Part shown: one piece after another, positions 26,460 through 35,932 of the stretch | Position numbering within the stretch: the first letter of the stretch is position 1 | Layout of the letters: each line of letters begins with the position of its first letter | Assembly (NCBI RefSeq): GCF_026250525.1 | Contig: NZ_CP111064.1 | Location: 1 to 64,000 of the forward strand | Source of the DNA: Chondrinema litorale | Lineage (GTDB): Bacteria; Bacteroidota; Bacteroidia; Cytophagales; Flammeovirgaceae | Direction: 5' to 3' | Length of the DNA stretch: 64,000 bases | Notes under the pieces: generated by a model | Seen by the model: the letters and a program-made list of their open reading frames with translations, nothing else | Told to the model about the DNA's origin: nothing | Database searches by the model: none | Position numbers and translations under genes: made by a program

Positions 26460-28670
26460 ATGCAGGTTTTTAACACCGAAATGCATATAGTGACATTTAT
26501 CATCACCTCCATTGAGGTGGTGATATTGTTCTATATCTCAATCCATTATTTACAGCGACCATCTGACAATAAGCGGAAATGGTATTTAATACTACTCATA
26601 CTTTTAATATGCTATAATCTCGCTGGTAGCTTGTTTCCAGATGAGCGATTCTTTCTGCCAGTTATCTTTCAATATGTAATTTCTTATTTAACAGGTGTGG
26701 TAATGAGCATCTTCTTTGCCTATTATGTATATAAATACTTTCAATTAGAAAGCATGAAGTTCATAGCCACTAAAGGAGCTTTTTACTTTATAGGTTTACC
26801 GTATATATTGCTCTTTGCAATTCCTTATTCTATTACTGGCAACTTCGAGTTGTTTAATAAACTGGTAGTAATTGTTCCGTTTTTCTATGGAGTGGCATTT
26901 ATCATTTTTGCAGGCAAGGCTTTTAAGGGAAGGTATGCTGAAGTGGAAAATATTGAAGATAGAAATTACTTTAAAGAAAGTTTAATTACAGTTTACATCA
27001 GTATGGTATTCTGGATGTCTATGCCTGTAGTTACTTATATTAAAGGTTCTCAAGTGCTTGAACATTCTCTTACAAATATCGGCTTTTTAATTATGTCTTT
27101 CTCTTATGTGAGAACAAGCATTTACACCTCAAAAAAGGAATATAGAGAACACAAGGAGTTTCTAGAAAAAAGCAATGAAGAATTGAAATTAATGGTAAAA
27201 GAAAAGACAGAGGAGCTAAGAAAGACACTCGATCAGAAAACGAATACTTTAATAAACTTGGCTCATGAGTTAAAGTCTCCGCTTACTTTAGCATTAATTT
27301 ATATGGAACAATATGAGGCTAAATATGGAACCAGTAAAGAGTTTGATGTAATGAAGAAAAACATCAAAAAGATTGCTAGAGATGTTATTAATTTCTTTGA
27401 CTTGGAGAAATTCAATAAAGGAATAGATGTCTACAACCATCAACAAGTTTCTAGTGCCACAGAAATTCTAAATAGTACGATTGAGTTATTTCTACCAATG
27501 GCTGCTAAGAAAGGGATTAAAATATTAGATTGTATAGAAGATGAACTATTCATTTCCATTGATCCGAGTGCATTCCAAAGAGTGATTAACAATTTGATAG
27601 AAAATGCAATTAGGTACTCTTATGAAGATAGTGAAATTGAAGTGTTACTAAAAGCAGAAAACCACGAAGTGATTTTTTCTGTAAAAGATCATGGGATAGG
27701 TATAAGAAGATACGATCTCAAAAATATTTTTAAACCTTATTTTCAGCTAAATACCAGAAAAAGAAATAATGAAGGTATGGGCATGGGGCTATCAATTGTA
27801 AAACAGATAGTTAAAAGTGTAGATGGTGAAATAAAAGTTGAAAGTGAACAAGGTGAAGGGGCTACTTTTTCAATCTGTTTTTATCGGCATAGTTTTCAGG
27901 GTGGGGAGTATCATGCTGCTAGTCCAACAAAAAACATCATCTCAGTAGATGTTGACAAGCCTGAAGTAAAAGATATAGTCTATGATGATGACCGACCAAG
28001 TATTTTGATAGTAGAGGATAATCTGGAATTGCTAAATTTTATGAGTAATAAGCTTTCTGAGTTTTATAATGTGTATGTGGCTACTAATGGTGCTATGGCA
28101 CTTGAAAAACTGGATACTAACATTTCAGTTGATTTAATCATCTCTGATATTATGATGGATGTTATTGATGGCTACGAGTTATATAAATATGTAGCAGGTG
28201 CAAAACGATATAGACATATCCCCTTTATTTTTCTTACTGCTAAATCAGATGAAAATACGAAGTTGAATGGGCTTAAAATGGGAGCGATAGACTATATCGA
28301 GAAACCCTTTAAAATAGATGAGGTGAATCAAAAAATAAAGTCTATTCTCAATACTTTCGATAAACAAAGAAATGCGCTAATCAACCAAGTTTACAAGAGT
28401 ATAAACTCTAACAATAAGGCAGATAATGAAAAGCTTGATTGGAGAGAGATAAAAGAAAATAACTTTAATGATAATTGCGAAAAGTTCGGATTTACAGCCC
28501 GAGAGAAAGAAATAGCCAAGGATATTATCTCTGGTAAAACTTATAAAACCATTGCAGATAAACTCTGTATTGCCGACGCAACTGTAAAGAAACATGTTGC
28601 CAATTTGTACAACAAAGCAGAAGTGAAAAGCAAGTATCAGTTAATCAAGAAAATGGAAAGCAGTTTTTGA
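26460..28670 (+). CDS. Hybrid sensor kinase with receiver and LuxR-type DNA-binding domain
   Basis: 736 aa in one chain. Seven N-terminal membrane segments span residues 10-225, followed by a coiled coil. Then come a HisKA domain with LAHELKSPL (His about 270), a HATPase domain (INNLIENAIRYS, DHGIGI, GMGMGLSIVK), a receiver domain (ILIVEDN, Asp in IISDIMMDVIDG at about 561, KPF) and a LuxR/GerE helix-turn-helix (FTAREKEIAKDIISGKTYK). All two-component steps, from sensing to DNA binding, are thus in a single membrane protein. It lies next to the mobilisation genes, where CTnDOT-type elements keep the RteA/RteB regulators, so control of transfer is a reasonable inference. The input signal is unknown. 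Confidence 0.88.
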   Translation: MQVFNTEMHIVTFIITSIEVVILFYISIHYLQRPSDNKRKWYLILLILLICYNLAGSLFPDERFFLPVIFQYVISYLTGVVMSIFFAYYVYKYFQLESMKFIATKGAFYFIGLPYILLFAIPYSITGNFELFNKLVVIVPFFYGVAFIIFAGKAFKGRYAEVENIEDRNYFKESLITVYISMVFWMSMPVVTYIKGSQVLEHSLTNIGFLIMSFSYVRTSIYTSKKEYREHKEFLEKSNEELKLMVKEKTEELRKTLDQKTNTLINLAHELKSPLTLALIYMEQYEAKYGTSKEFDVMKKNIKKIARDVINFFDLEKFNKGIDVYNHQQVSSATEILNSTIELFLPMAAKKGIKILDCIEDELFISIDPSAFQRVINNLIENAIRYSYEDSEIEVLLKAENHEVIFSVKDHGIGIRRYDLKNIFKPYFQLNTRKRNNEGMGMGLSIVKQIVKSVDGEIKVESEQGEGATFSICFYRHSFQGGEYHAASPTKNIISVDVDKPEVKDIVYDDDRPSILIVEDNLELLNFMSNKLSEFYNVYVATNGAMALEKLDTNISVDLIISDIMMDVIDGYELYKYVAGAKRYRHIPFIFLTAKSDENTKLNGLKMGAIDYIEKPFKIDEVNQKIKSILNTFDKQRNALINQVYKSINSNNKADNEKLDWREIKENNFNDNCEKFGFTAREKEIAKDIISGKTYKTIADKLCIADATVKKHVANLYNKAEVKSKYQLIKKMESSF

Positions 28671-28827
28671 GACAATGATATGGCGATAAATTTATGGGAT
28701 TAACCATTATCAATACAATAATTTTAAACATAGATAACTATTAGAAATTTATTAGAGTGAATTAAAAAATGAAGATGTAGAACCCGAATATTTGGATATA
28801 ATTACTAACCTCGAATTGGATTAAGTC

Positions 28828-29556
28828 ATGAAAATATATTGTGGATCAGAAACAGTTATAGATGCAATATCTATAGAAAATATTGATAACTTCAATGAAA
28901 ATAAATATATATACATTATTGAGCATGAATACTACATTCACTTAAATGAGGAAGAAAATGTGTATTTAGTAAAAAATTTGGAAGAGTATTTATTGGTTAA
29001 GACAAGCATAATTAATAAAATAAAAATTAATGCAAAGCAATTGTTAGATGAATGTAAAAGTGGTGAATTTTATCCTATTCCAACATGGGTTACTAGTACA
29101 AAAACTAGAAAACAATTTCTTTTTGATTTTGAAATACCCAGAATTTTAAGGTTATTAAAGATTGAAAAACAAAATATAGAATTTAACTTGCTAAGTCTTA
29201 AAATTATTGAAAAAGAGTTATCTAAATTCTGTACAAACACTCTTTTAATTAAAGACACCTATATTTTTCTAACGGCCTATATTATAGAAGTGATTAACTA
29301 TGAATGTGATTATGAATATATCACTGTTAATCAAACTTTTGATGGGGATGTTATCTATTTTGAGAACAAAAAAAATGAAAAAAGTAAAAAAGCAATTAAT
29401 TTCAGTCATACATTTTTGATTATGGTTATACTAAATACAGGTTTTATATCAGAAAAATTTTCAGAAATTGCTCAGGGTAGAATTGATGACCATTTCGGAA
29501 TTAATAAATACTTTAATAAAATTAATCATGATCATGACGAAAATTTGCCTTTTTGA
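28828..29556 (+). CDS. Hypothetical protein
   Basis: 242 aa, not recognised; no signal peptide or clear membrane helix. It is rich in Ile, Lys, Asn and Glu, as are other lone genes in this AT-rich stretch. The 150 nt before it contain a short in-frame remnant ending in EYLDIITNLELD (stop near 28824), which suggests a lost neighbour. The position between the sensor kinase and the transfer operon resembles a cargo site. Confidence 0.55.
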   Translation: MKIYCGSETVIDAISIENIDNFNENKYIYIIEHEYYIHLNEEENVYLVKNLEEYLLVKTSIINKIKINAKQLLDECKSGEFYPIPTWVTSTKTRKQFLFDFEIPRILRLLKIEKQNIEFNLLSLKIIEKELSKFCTNTLLIKDTYIFLTAYIIEVINYECDYEYITVNQTFDGDVIYFENKKNEKSKKAINFSHTFLIMVILNTGFISEKFSEIAQGRIDDHFGINKYFNKINHDHDENLPF

Positions 29557-29811
29557 AACACCACCATTCTGGAGAGATATTATTAACAATATAGCATTAG
29601 ATTACGATGACTTTGGTGTTGTACGCCCTTCTTATTGTTGAAAAATGAAGTATCTCAAGTAATAGCAATATTATGAAATAGATAATGACTTGAACAATAG
29701 GTTATGACAATGGTATCTTTGATAATTGGACTAATCAATTAAATATTTAAGGAATAGATATATTTGAATTTTGAGAGACTTTTGTTTAAAACAAAATAGG
29801 TTTATTGAATT
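29557..29811. other. Gene remnant zone
   Basis: A frame reading ETPPFWRDIINNIALDYDDF with 8 further residues runs to a TGA near 29640 and has no start, so it is the remains of a lost gene. Nothing else is recognised. Confidence 0.4.
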
Positions 29812-30162
29812 ATGAAAAAAATAATTGACATTTCTCATTTAATATTAAGAAATGAAAATGAGATAAAAGCTGAACTCTTACATGATAAGGTACTTTATCA
29901 AGATATAGAATCAATTGTTAGTTATTTAGAGTCTGGAACAATGACTATTTCCATTTCAAGTCCTTTTCATTGTTCGAAATGTGATGATTATGTGGCACCA
30001 TGTTCACATTATACAGATGGAGAATGGCTTTGGGGAGTATGGACAGTACATTTTTTAAAGGAACATAACCTGGAATTGCCAAAAAAATTTGTAGAAAAAA
30101 TAAGAAGTTTAAAGTATAAATGTCCTAAAGTGAGTGAAAAGGATTTATTAGAGTTTTCATGA
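29812..30162 (+). CDS. Hypothetical protein with a Cys cluster
   Basis: 116 aa, not recognised. A CxxC...CxH segment (CSKCDDYVAPCSHYTDGEW, about residues 60-78) could bind zinc. Small soluble proteins of this type are often immunity proteins of polymorphic toxin systems, and the neighbourhood is full of gene fragments, but no toxin is intact nearby, so this remains speculative. Confidence 0.55.
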   Translation: MKKIIDISHLILRNENEIKAELLHDKVLYQDIESIVSYLESGTMTISISSPFHCSKCDDYVAPCSHYTDGEWLWGVWTVHFLKEHNLELPKKFVEKIRSLKYKCPKVSEKDLLEFS

Positions 30163-30558
30163 TAAAAACGCTATAATAAGGGATACTTGTACTAAGAACT
30201 GCCTCTTCTTAAAATCTGTTAGAGACCAATTTTTCTGTAAATAATAAAGATGGTTTTGCTAGTATAAGAATGAAATTAATTGGTTCTATACTTGATGTAC
30301 TTGTAGAAGTAAGATTGATTCAAGATTATCATATTGAAAAATGGAAATAATAGGTTATAAAGTATATGATTCAAAATTTACTATATTACCTGGATTTAAT
30401 ATACCTGAAGAAGAAAATATAATTTACAGTGATACTCTAGAGGTAAAACTAAATAATGAATGTAATCCAATATTTTAGGAGGTGAATGCAGAAAATAACC
30501 CTTAGATAGAAGTTACCTTTTAAGAAACAGGAACACCACTAAGAAGTTTTAATTAGAT
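30163..30558. other. Gene graveyard between hypothetical genes
   Basis: Two remnant frames are visible: one of about 40 aa near 30230-30350 (NNKDGFASIRMKLIGSILDV...), and a 45-aa frame starting at ATG near 30342 (MEIIGYKVYDSKFTILPGFN...). Stops interrupt the rest. This looks like decayed cargo; no regulatory element was recognised. Confidence 0.4.
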
Positions 30559-31422
30559 ATGGAAAATTTAAAATATGAAGATTTGCCAGAAGTTTTTACA
30601 AATAAAATTTTAGAAACACTAATAAAAATGGAGGAAGAACAGTCTCCGGAATGGCGTGAGATATTTAGAAAAATGACTTCTCAACAATCTATACAATATG
30701 TCAATTATAAATCAGAAAAACAAAGAACGGATGCAAGAGAAAAGGAGGCTAATATGACTCAGGCTGAAAAAGAAAAGAAGCAGTTATCTATTCTCAAATG
30801 GGGAGCCACGAGGTGGAATGAAGAAATGAGTTTAGAAGCAGAGTATGAATATTTAGAAAGGCATAAACAAGCATTTTATAAAGGTGAATCTATTGGTGTG
30901 TCAGCAACAGTAATGAAATGGATAAAATATATGAATCCCAATGAAGTATTTTACTTTTTTTCATCTGTATCTTCATCCTTTTCTACCTTCTATAGGTCTT
31001 CTTTTATAGCTGAAAATAAAGAGTTTAACTCTGTTGTTCAATACATCATGTATAAAAAAGCTGGTTTGTTTTTAGATAAAAGCCTACAAATGCAAATTAT
31101 CAAGACCAGTGATCCTCAAAAAGCTTACAAAATGGGGAGGAGAATAAGTAATTATAATAGGATTACATGGCATAATATGGGCTTAGGTAATCAATTAAGA
31201 TTTTCAAACAAGCAGAAATTTAAACAAAATAAGGAATTAAAACAGCTATTATTTGGGACTAAGGGTAAAACGATTGTATTAAGTGATCCTAGAGATAAAC
31301 TTTGGGGAATAGGATTATCTGAAAATGACGCTAGAGGACAAACTCGTGAAACATGGAATGGAAAAAATCTATTTGGAGATATTCTTACTCGACTTAGGAT
31401 AGAATTAATGGGAGAGTATTAA
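30559..31422 (+). CDS. NADAR-domain protein with N-terminal extension
   Basis: 287 aa. From about residue 125 the sequence follows the NADAR (YbiA/RibX-like) pattern: VFYFFSSVSSSFSTFYRSSF, EFNSVVQYIMYKKA, then KMGRRISNYN and the C-terminal LWGIGLSENDARGQTRETW...NLFGDIL. NADAR enzymes are N-glycosidases; some remove ADP-ribose from nucleic acid bases and work as antitoxins or in phage defence, others act in riboflavin metabolism. The first 120 residues, highly charged and helical, are not part of the domain. No DarT-like toxin is adjacent. Product and gene look complete. Confidence 0.75.
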   Translation: MENLKYEDLPEVFTNKILETLIKMEEEQSPEWREIFRKMTSQQSIQYVNYKSEKQRTDAREKEANMTQAEKEKKQLSILKWGATRWNEEMSLEAEYEYLERHKQAFYKGESIGVSATVMKWIKYMNPNEVFYFFSSVSSSFSTFYRSSFIAENKEFNSVVQYIMYKKAGLFLDKSLQMQIIKTSDPQKAYKMGRRISNYNRITWHNMGLGNQLRFSNKQKFKQNKELKQLLFGTKGKTIVLSDPRDKLWGIGLSENDARGQTRETWNGKNLFGDILTRLRIELMGEY

Positions 31423-31452
31423 ATGTTGAAGCCGAGCTAAAAAGAAATAATA

Positions 31453-31794
31453 ATGGTAAGTATTAAAAAAAGAAATTTATGCAAAGCTTTGATTTTTATA
31501 ATTATGCTGTGTAGTTGTAAAGCTGATAGCAACAAAAAGTTTTTTGCAAATTGCCAAGAAAACCATATGTATACGGGTGAAGGAAAAGGTATTATTAGAG
31601 TTTGGAATAATATTATGCAGGAAGAAATGGAAATAAGAAAGACTTCACTTAATAAGAAATATTCTTTTTTGAGAGAAAGAAAAATGAACTCGATAAATGA
31701 TATTTCAATCGATTCCTTAAATGAACAATTTAATGATATCAACAAAAGTGGAATCCCCCCAAATACTCCCAAAGTAGTAGAAAAATCCACCTAA
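31453..31794 (+). CDS. Small lipoprotein of the transfer region
   Basis: 113 aa from ATG at 31453 with a lipoprotein signal ending in MLCSC (Cys about residue 22) and a charged, soluble remainder (YTGEGKGIIRVWNNIMQEEM). Not recognised. Since it precedes the transfer genes on the same strand it may belong to them, for example as an entry-exclusion or assembly lipoprotein, but nothing in the sequence proves this. Confidence 0.55.
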   Translation: MVSIKKRNLCKALIFIIMLCSCKADSNKKFFANCQENHMYTGEGKGIIRVWNNIMQEEMEIRKTSLNKKYSFLRERKMNSINDISIDSLNEQFNDINKSGIPPNTPKVVEKST

Positions 31795-31836
31795 AGTTGT
31801 ATTGAATACCACCTGTTTCATGGCAATTATTGCATC

Positions 31837-32211
31837 ATGAGATGGTCATTATTTATAAGTAGTATTATCATTATATACATTGTTTGGTACCTACTTAATT
31901 TTTTAAAAGACCTGCTTTTTACAACTAGTAAAGAAAGGGTAAGAGATGATACAGTTCATTATGATATAGACCTGTTAGACGAAGATGAAACGCAAACAGT
32001 GGATGTACATAATGAATCCGACATTTTTCTTCCAAGCTCTGAGTCTCAAGATGTGCAGCCAGAGGAAAAGGAAGCTAGCAAACCAGATGTAAAGAATACT
32101 GAAATTACTTTAAACGATCCACCAGAAAGTGAAGGAATTCCCATAGCCGATTTTTTAAAAAGGGCTAAGGCAAATGCCGAAAGTGCATCTAATAACATTC
32201 AATACACTTAA
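31837..32211 (+). CDS. Single-span membrane protein at the head of the tra operon
   Basis: 124 aa: one membrane segment at residues 4-26 (SLFISSIIIIYIVWYLLNFL) followed by an acidic cytoplasmic tail of about 95 residues. A protein of similar design occurs upstream of traE in several Bacteroidota elements (TraC/TraD positions), but no family can be named from the sequence. The gene lies 20 nt before traE, so it is probably co-transcribed. Confidence 0.6.
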   Translation: MRWSLFISSIIIIYIVWYLLNFLKDLLFTTSKERVRDDTVHYDIDLLDEDETQTVDVHNESDIFLPSSESQDVQPEEKEASKPDVKNTEITLNDPPESEGIPIADFLKRAKANAESASNNIQYT

Positions 32212-32231
32212 TTTTTTTAACTCCATTAATC

Positions 32232-32537
32232 ATGAAACAAATTAAATCTAAACTAACTGCTTCGCTTATGCTACTAATAGTAGCCATGCAGAAAGTAGTA
32301 GCCCAAGGAGCGGCAGGTATTGAGGCTGCATCATCAGAACTGAAAACTTATATAGACCCAGTTGCAAATATGATATTGATTATAGGTGCAGTGGTTGGTT
32401 TAATTGGTGGTGTAAGGGTTTATATCAAGTGGAACTCTGGTGATCAGGATGTGCAGAAATCAATTATGGGCTGGTTTGGATCATGTCTCTTTCTGGTAGT
32501 AGTTGGTATTGTAATAAAAGCATTTTTTGGTGTGTGA
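32232..32537 (+). CDS. traE: Conjugation protein TraE (DUF4134, pilin-like)
   Basis: 101 aa. A signal peptide with cleavage after VVAQG precedes two membrane helices (YIDPVANMILIIGAVVGLIG and WFGSCLFLVVVGIVIKAFFG). DUF4134 proteins have the size and topology of VirB2-type pilins. The stop shares one base with the start of traF. Confidence 0.85.
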   Translation: MKQIKSKLTASLMLLIVAMQKVVAQGAAGIEAASSELKTYIDPVANMILIIGAVVGLIGGVRVYIKWNSGDQDVQKSIMGWFGSCLFLVVVGIVIKAFFGV

Positions 32538-32845
32538 TGTTGGAAGAAGGAAGAGCATTTAATTTGTACAAGGGGCTGCAAAAGCCTCTTGTTTTCAAAT
32601 CGTTTAAAGGTAAGTTTATCTATTGGGGAGTAGGTTCAATTCTTTTTGGCCTCATCCTAACCATGTTGGCAGCTTCCATCTTAAACCTTTGGTATGGTAT
32701 ACTCACTTGCACTTTTGTAATGGGTGGAGGTTTAGTGTACACAGGCATTATGCAAAAGAAAGGGTTGCATGCTAAGCGAAAAGATGTTGGAATTTTTATT
32801 GTACCCAACCACTACTACAGACATGTTAAAAAAAGAACAATTTAA
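32537..32845 (+). CDS. traF: Conjugation protein TraF (DUF4133)
   Basis: 102 aa from the ATG at 32537. Two closely spaced membrane segments (residues about 26-70) and a C-terminal basic region (KKGLHAKRKD). DUF4133 proteins are small inner-membrane components, comparable with VirB3. The 3' end overlaps the start of traG by 23 nt. Confidence 0.82.
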   Translation: MLEEGRAFNLYKGLQKPLVFKSFKGKFIYWGVGSILFGLILTMLAASILNLWYGILTCTFVMGGGLVYTGIMQKKGLHAKRKDVGIFIVPNHYYRHVKKRTI

Positions 32846-35261
32846 GTCTCCTTACATCGGCATCGATACTGTAAAATATAGCACAGTATATACGAAAAAC
32901 GGCGATTATTCAGTAATTATCAATTGTATAAATCCGATACTCCAATATGCGGCTGATATGGAAGCTTATTATAATTTCCATTCAATCTATAGCAATATTA
33001 TTAAAATATTGGGAGCAGGATTTACCATTCAAAAGCAAGATATTATTACCAAGCAGCAGTTTGTAGGTAAGCCATCAGATGATTTTTTGTCTAACAAATA
33101 CAATGAGAATTTTACTGGTAGAGAGTTCAATCACATTACCACAAACTTGATCATCACCAAGAATGTAAAACGCACATCTTTTTACAAGTTCAATTACCAT
33201 GAGTTTGAGACATTCAACCTCAATGTAGAAAAGGTGTTTGATATTCTCAATGCGAATCACCTACAACCAAAAATACTGGATGAAAAAGAATTAAAGAACT
33301 ACATCAAACGAATGATCTCCTTCAACTTTGTAGATGCAAAATTCTCTTTCAATAACATAAGAGGAACAGAGAAAGAAATTTACTTTGGAGATAGTGTGGT
33401 TAAGAGCGTAAGCTTAGTGGATGTAGATGAAGTGAATTTGCCGACTTCAGCCAAACCTTATAAAAATGTAAATGATCTAGGTTTTTCTTTTCCAGTGGAT
33501 TTAATGGGCTTTTTGCACGATATTCCAGAATTTGAAACGATTGTTTACAATCAGGTAGTTTCAATTCCAGACCAACAGGGTGAGTTGAGTAAACTGAATA
33601 GAAAGAAACAAAGGCATGAGTCTATGCCAGATCCGGCTAATGATGTTTCAGTAGCAGACATTTCTGGTCTAATGGCAGATGTTGCCAAAAACGGGCAATT
33701 ATTGGTCTATTCTCATTTCAATATTGCTGTGAAATGCCATCCCGAAAATACTAATACCATCACCAATTTTATTGAAAGCGCTTTGTTTAATGCAGGTGTT
33801 ACACCTTCTAAAAATGCTTACAATCAGCTAGAATTATTTAGAACTTGTTTGCCTGGTAACACCAGTGAGCTAAAAGTGTATGATAAGTATCTTACGACCA
33901 GTGATGCAGCAATATGTTTTTTTTTTAAAGAGAGGCTGTTAACCGATGAGAAATCTAAATTTCAGATATTCTTCTCAGATCGACAAGGCATTCCAGTGGC
34001 AGTTGATACTTCAGATTTACCCATTCAAACCAATCGAATCAACAATCGGAATAAGTTTGTATTAGGCCCATCTGGTAGTGGAAAAAGTTTTTTTATGAAT
34101 CATCTGGTTAGGCAATACTTTCTACATAATATGGATGTGGTTTTGGTAGATACAGGACACAGTTATTCGGGTTTATGTGCTTATTATGGTGGTAAGTATA
34201 TCACCTACGAAGAAAACAACCCCATCACCATGAATCCTTTTCGTATTTCAATTAAAGAATACAATGAGGAGAAACGGGAGTTTGTAAAAAGCTTAATCGG
34301 ATTGATTTGGAAAGGAGCAGCAGCCAATTTGAATCAAATAGAAGATACTATTCTATATACAGTTGTTGAGAGTTATTTTACTGAGTTTTTTAGTCAAACT
34401 AACCCAGATTCAAGTCAGTTGTGTTTTAATAATTTCTATGATTATTCTGTTATCAAGATCAAAGAAATTATAGATAAAGAAGGAGTCAAATTTGATCTAA
34501 AAGAATACAGTTTTGTGCTTAAACGATTTTATAAAGGAGGTCAGTTTGATACTATTTTAAATGATGATGTAGACGCGAGTTTGTTTGATGAGAGTTTAAT
34601 TGTATTCGAAATAGATGCCATTAAAGAGCACAAGGTTTTATTCCCTATTACCACAATTATTATAATGGACGTGTTTCTGCAAAAGATGAGGCACAAGAAA
34701 AACAGGAAGGCTTTAATTATAGAAGAAGCTTGGAAGGCAATTGCTTCTCCCATGATGGCAGGATACATTCTTTATCTATACAAAACAGTGAGAAAGTTTT
34801 GGGGAGAAACCACCGTAGTTACACAAGAGTTAGATGATATTATTTCTAATTCGATAGTGAAAGACAGCATTATTAATAACTCAGATACCATTTGTTTACT
34901 TGATCAAACCAAGTTTAAAGACAATTACTCTCAAGTGTCCAAGCTACTTTCTTTAAATGAGATTGAGCGAAAGAAAATATTCACAATCAACAACCTGAAT
35001 AATAAGCAGGGTAGAGGAAGATTTAAAGAAGTGTATATAAAACGTGGTGCAACTGGTGAGGTGTATGGTGTAGAAGTTTCGATGTATGAGTATCTCACTT
35101 TTACAACTGAGCGAAAAGAGAAAGAAGCAGTACAAAGCTATGTAAAAGAAAAAGGTGGCTTTATGCAAGGCTTAGAGAGTTTCGTGAATGACTTAAAGCA
35201 ATCAAAATTGAGCTTATCAGACTTTGTGGACGAAGTCAATTCCAGATTTTTAATCGCATAA
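32823..35261 (+). CDS. traG: Conjugation ATPase TraG (VirB4-like)
   Basis: 812 aa from the ATG at 32823 inside the traF end; an earlier in-frame ATG at 32769 is less likely because it would overlap traF much more. The N-terminal domain (DUF3875-like) is followed by the ATPase core with Walker A LGPSGSGKSFF (about residues 416-426) and Walker B ALIIEEAWKAI (about 633-643). VirB4 proteins power assembly of the transfer channel at the inner membrane. It is the most conserved component of the cluster and confirms a type IV secretion system. Confidence 0.9.
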   Translation: MLKKEQFKSPYIGIDTVKYSTVYTKNGDYSVIINCINPILQYAADMEAYYNFHSIYSNIIKILGAGFTIQKQDIITKQQFVGKPSDDFLSNKYNENFTGREFNHITTNLIITKNVKRTSFYKFNYHEFETFNLNVEKVFDILNANHLQPKILDEKELKNYIKRMISFNFVDAKFSFNNIRGTEKEIYFGDSVVKSVSLVDVDEVNLPTSAKPYKNVNDLGFSFPVDLMGFLHDIPEFETIVYNQVVSIPDQQGELSKLNRKKQRHESMPDPANDVSVADISGLMADVAKNGQLLVYSHFNIAVKCHPENTNTITNFIESALFNAGVTPSKNAYNQLELFRTCLPGNTSELKVYDKYLTTSDAAICFFFKERLLTDEKSKFQIFFSDRQGIPVAVDTSDLPIQTNRINNRNKFVLGPSGSGKSFFMNHLVRQYFLHNMDVVLVDTGHSYSGLCAYYGGKYITYEENNPITMNPFRISIKEYNEEKREFVKSLIGLIWKGAAANLNQIEDTILYTVVESYFTEFFSQTNPDSSQLCFNNFYDYSVIKIKEIIDKEGVKFDLKEYSFVLKRFYKGGQFDTILNDDVDASLFDESLIVFEIDAIKEHKVLFPITTIIIMDVFLQKMRHKKNRKALIIEEAWKAIASPMMAGYILYLYKTVRKFWGETTVVTQELDDIISNSIVKDSIINNSDTICLLDQTKFKDNYSQVSKLLSLNEIERKKIFTINNLNNKQGRGRFKEVYIKRGATGEVYGVEVSMYEYLTFTTERKEKEAVQSYVKEKGGFMQGLESFVNDLKQSKLSLSDFVDEVNSRFLIA

Positions 35262-35271
35262 TAATATTACC

Positions 35272-35931
35272 ATGAAAAAGACTATTTTATTGAGTCTCTT
35301 GGCTATGCTATTAGCTATTGGGCTTAGAGCACAATCAGCAATTGTGTGGGATCCTTTTGTGATGAGTCAATTAGTGACACAACATAAAGCACAACAAGCT
35401 GAACTCAAAAAGATTAAAAAGAATGAAGGGCAAATCTTTGCAGCTCAGACTTACATTTCTGAGAAAATGGCAGAGATTAAAGAGATCGAAGAGAAAATGC
35501 ATACTCGCTTAAAAAATGTTACTGCTGTTGTTAAGGATGCCAAAGACATTGTGTATGCTACAAAAATCTCTAAAGACATTGGCAAGTATCAAGGAGAGAT
35601 GATCAACTATGCCAGAGATAATCCCGCTTTATTGGCTGTAGCCTACAATGCAGAAAAAGCACTGGTTGATAGAACTGCTGATCTGTTCACTTATGTATAC
35701 ACGAATGCACTTATTGGAGGTGAAATAAACTTATTGGATAATAAGCAGAGGCAGGAAATTATTGAACATGTGGTAAATGAGCTAAGAATTATGAGAGGTT
35801 TAGCTTATGGAGTGAGTAGAAAAATGAGAATGGCTTCTAGGACTGGTGTACTTGAATATCTCAATCCTTTTCATCTAAAATATCCAGATCAGGATTTAGC
35901 TATAGTGAATGATATTCTAAATGATTTGTAA
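35272..35931 (+). CDS. traI: Conjugation protein TraI-like, first of a tandem pair
   Basis: 219 aa with signal peptide (to about residue 20). Position and length fit the DUF4141/TraI family, which resembles VirB5 minor pilins. A long coiled coil (residues 35-80) precedes a conserved C-terminal region (GKYQGEMINYARDNPALL, AYNAEKALVDRTADLFTY, LNPFHLKYPDQD). The same region recurs in the next gene. ATG start at 35272. Confidence 0.75.
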   Translation: MKKTILLSLLAMLLAIGLRAQSAIVWDPFVMSQLVTQHKAQQAELKKIKKNEGQIFAAQTYISEKMAEIKEIEEKMHTRLKNVTAVVKDAKDIVYATKISKDIGKYQGEMINYARDNPALLAVAYNAEKALVDRTADLFTYVYTNALIGGEINLLDNKQRQEIIEHVVNELRIMRGLAYGVSRKMRMASRTGVLEYLNPFHLKYPDQDLAIVNDILNDL

Positions 35932-35932
35932 G

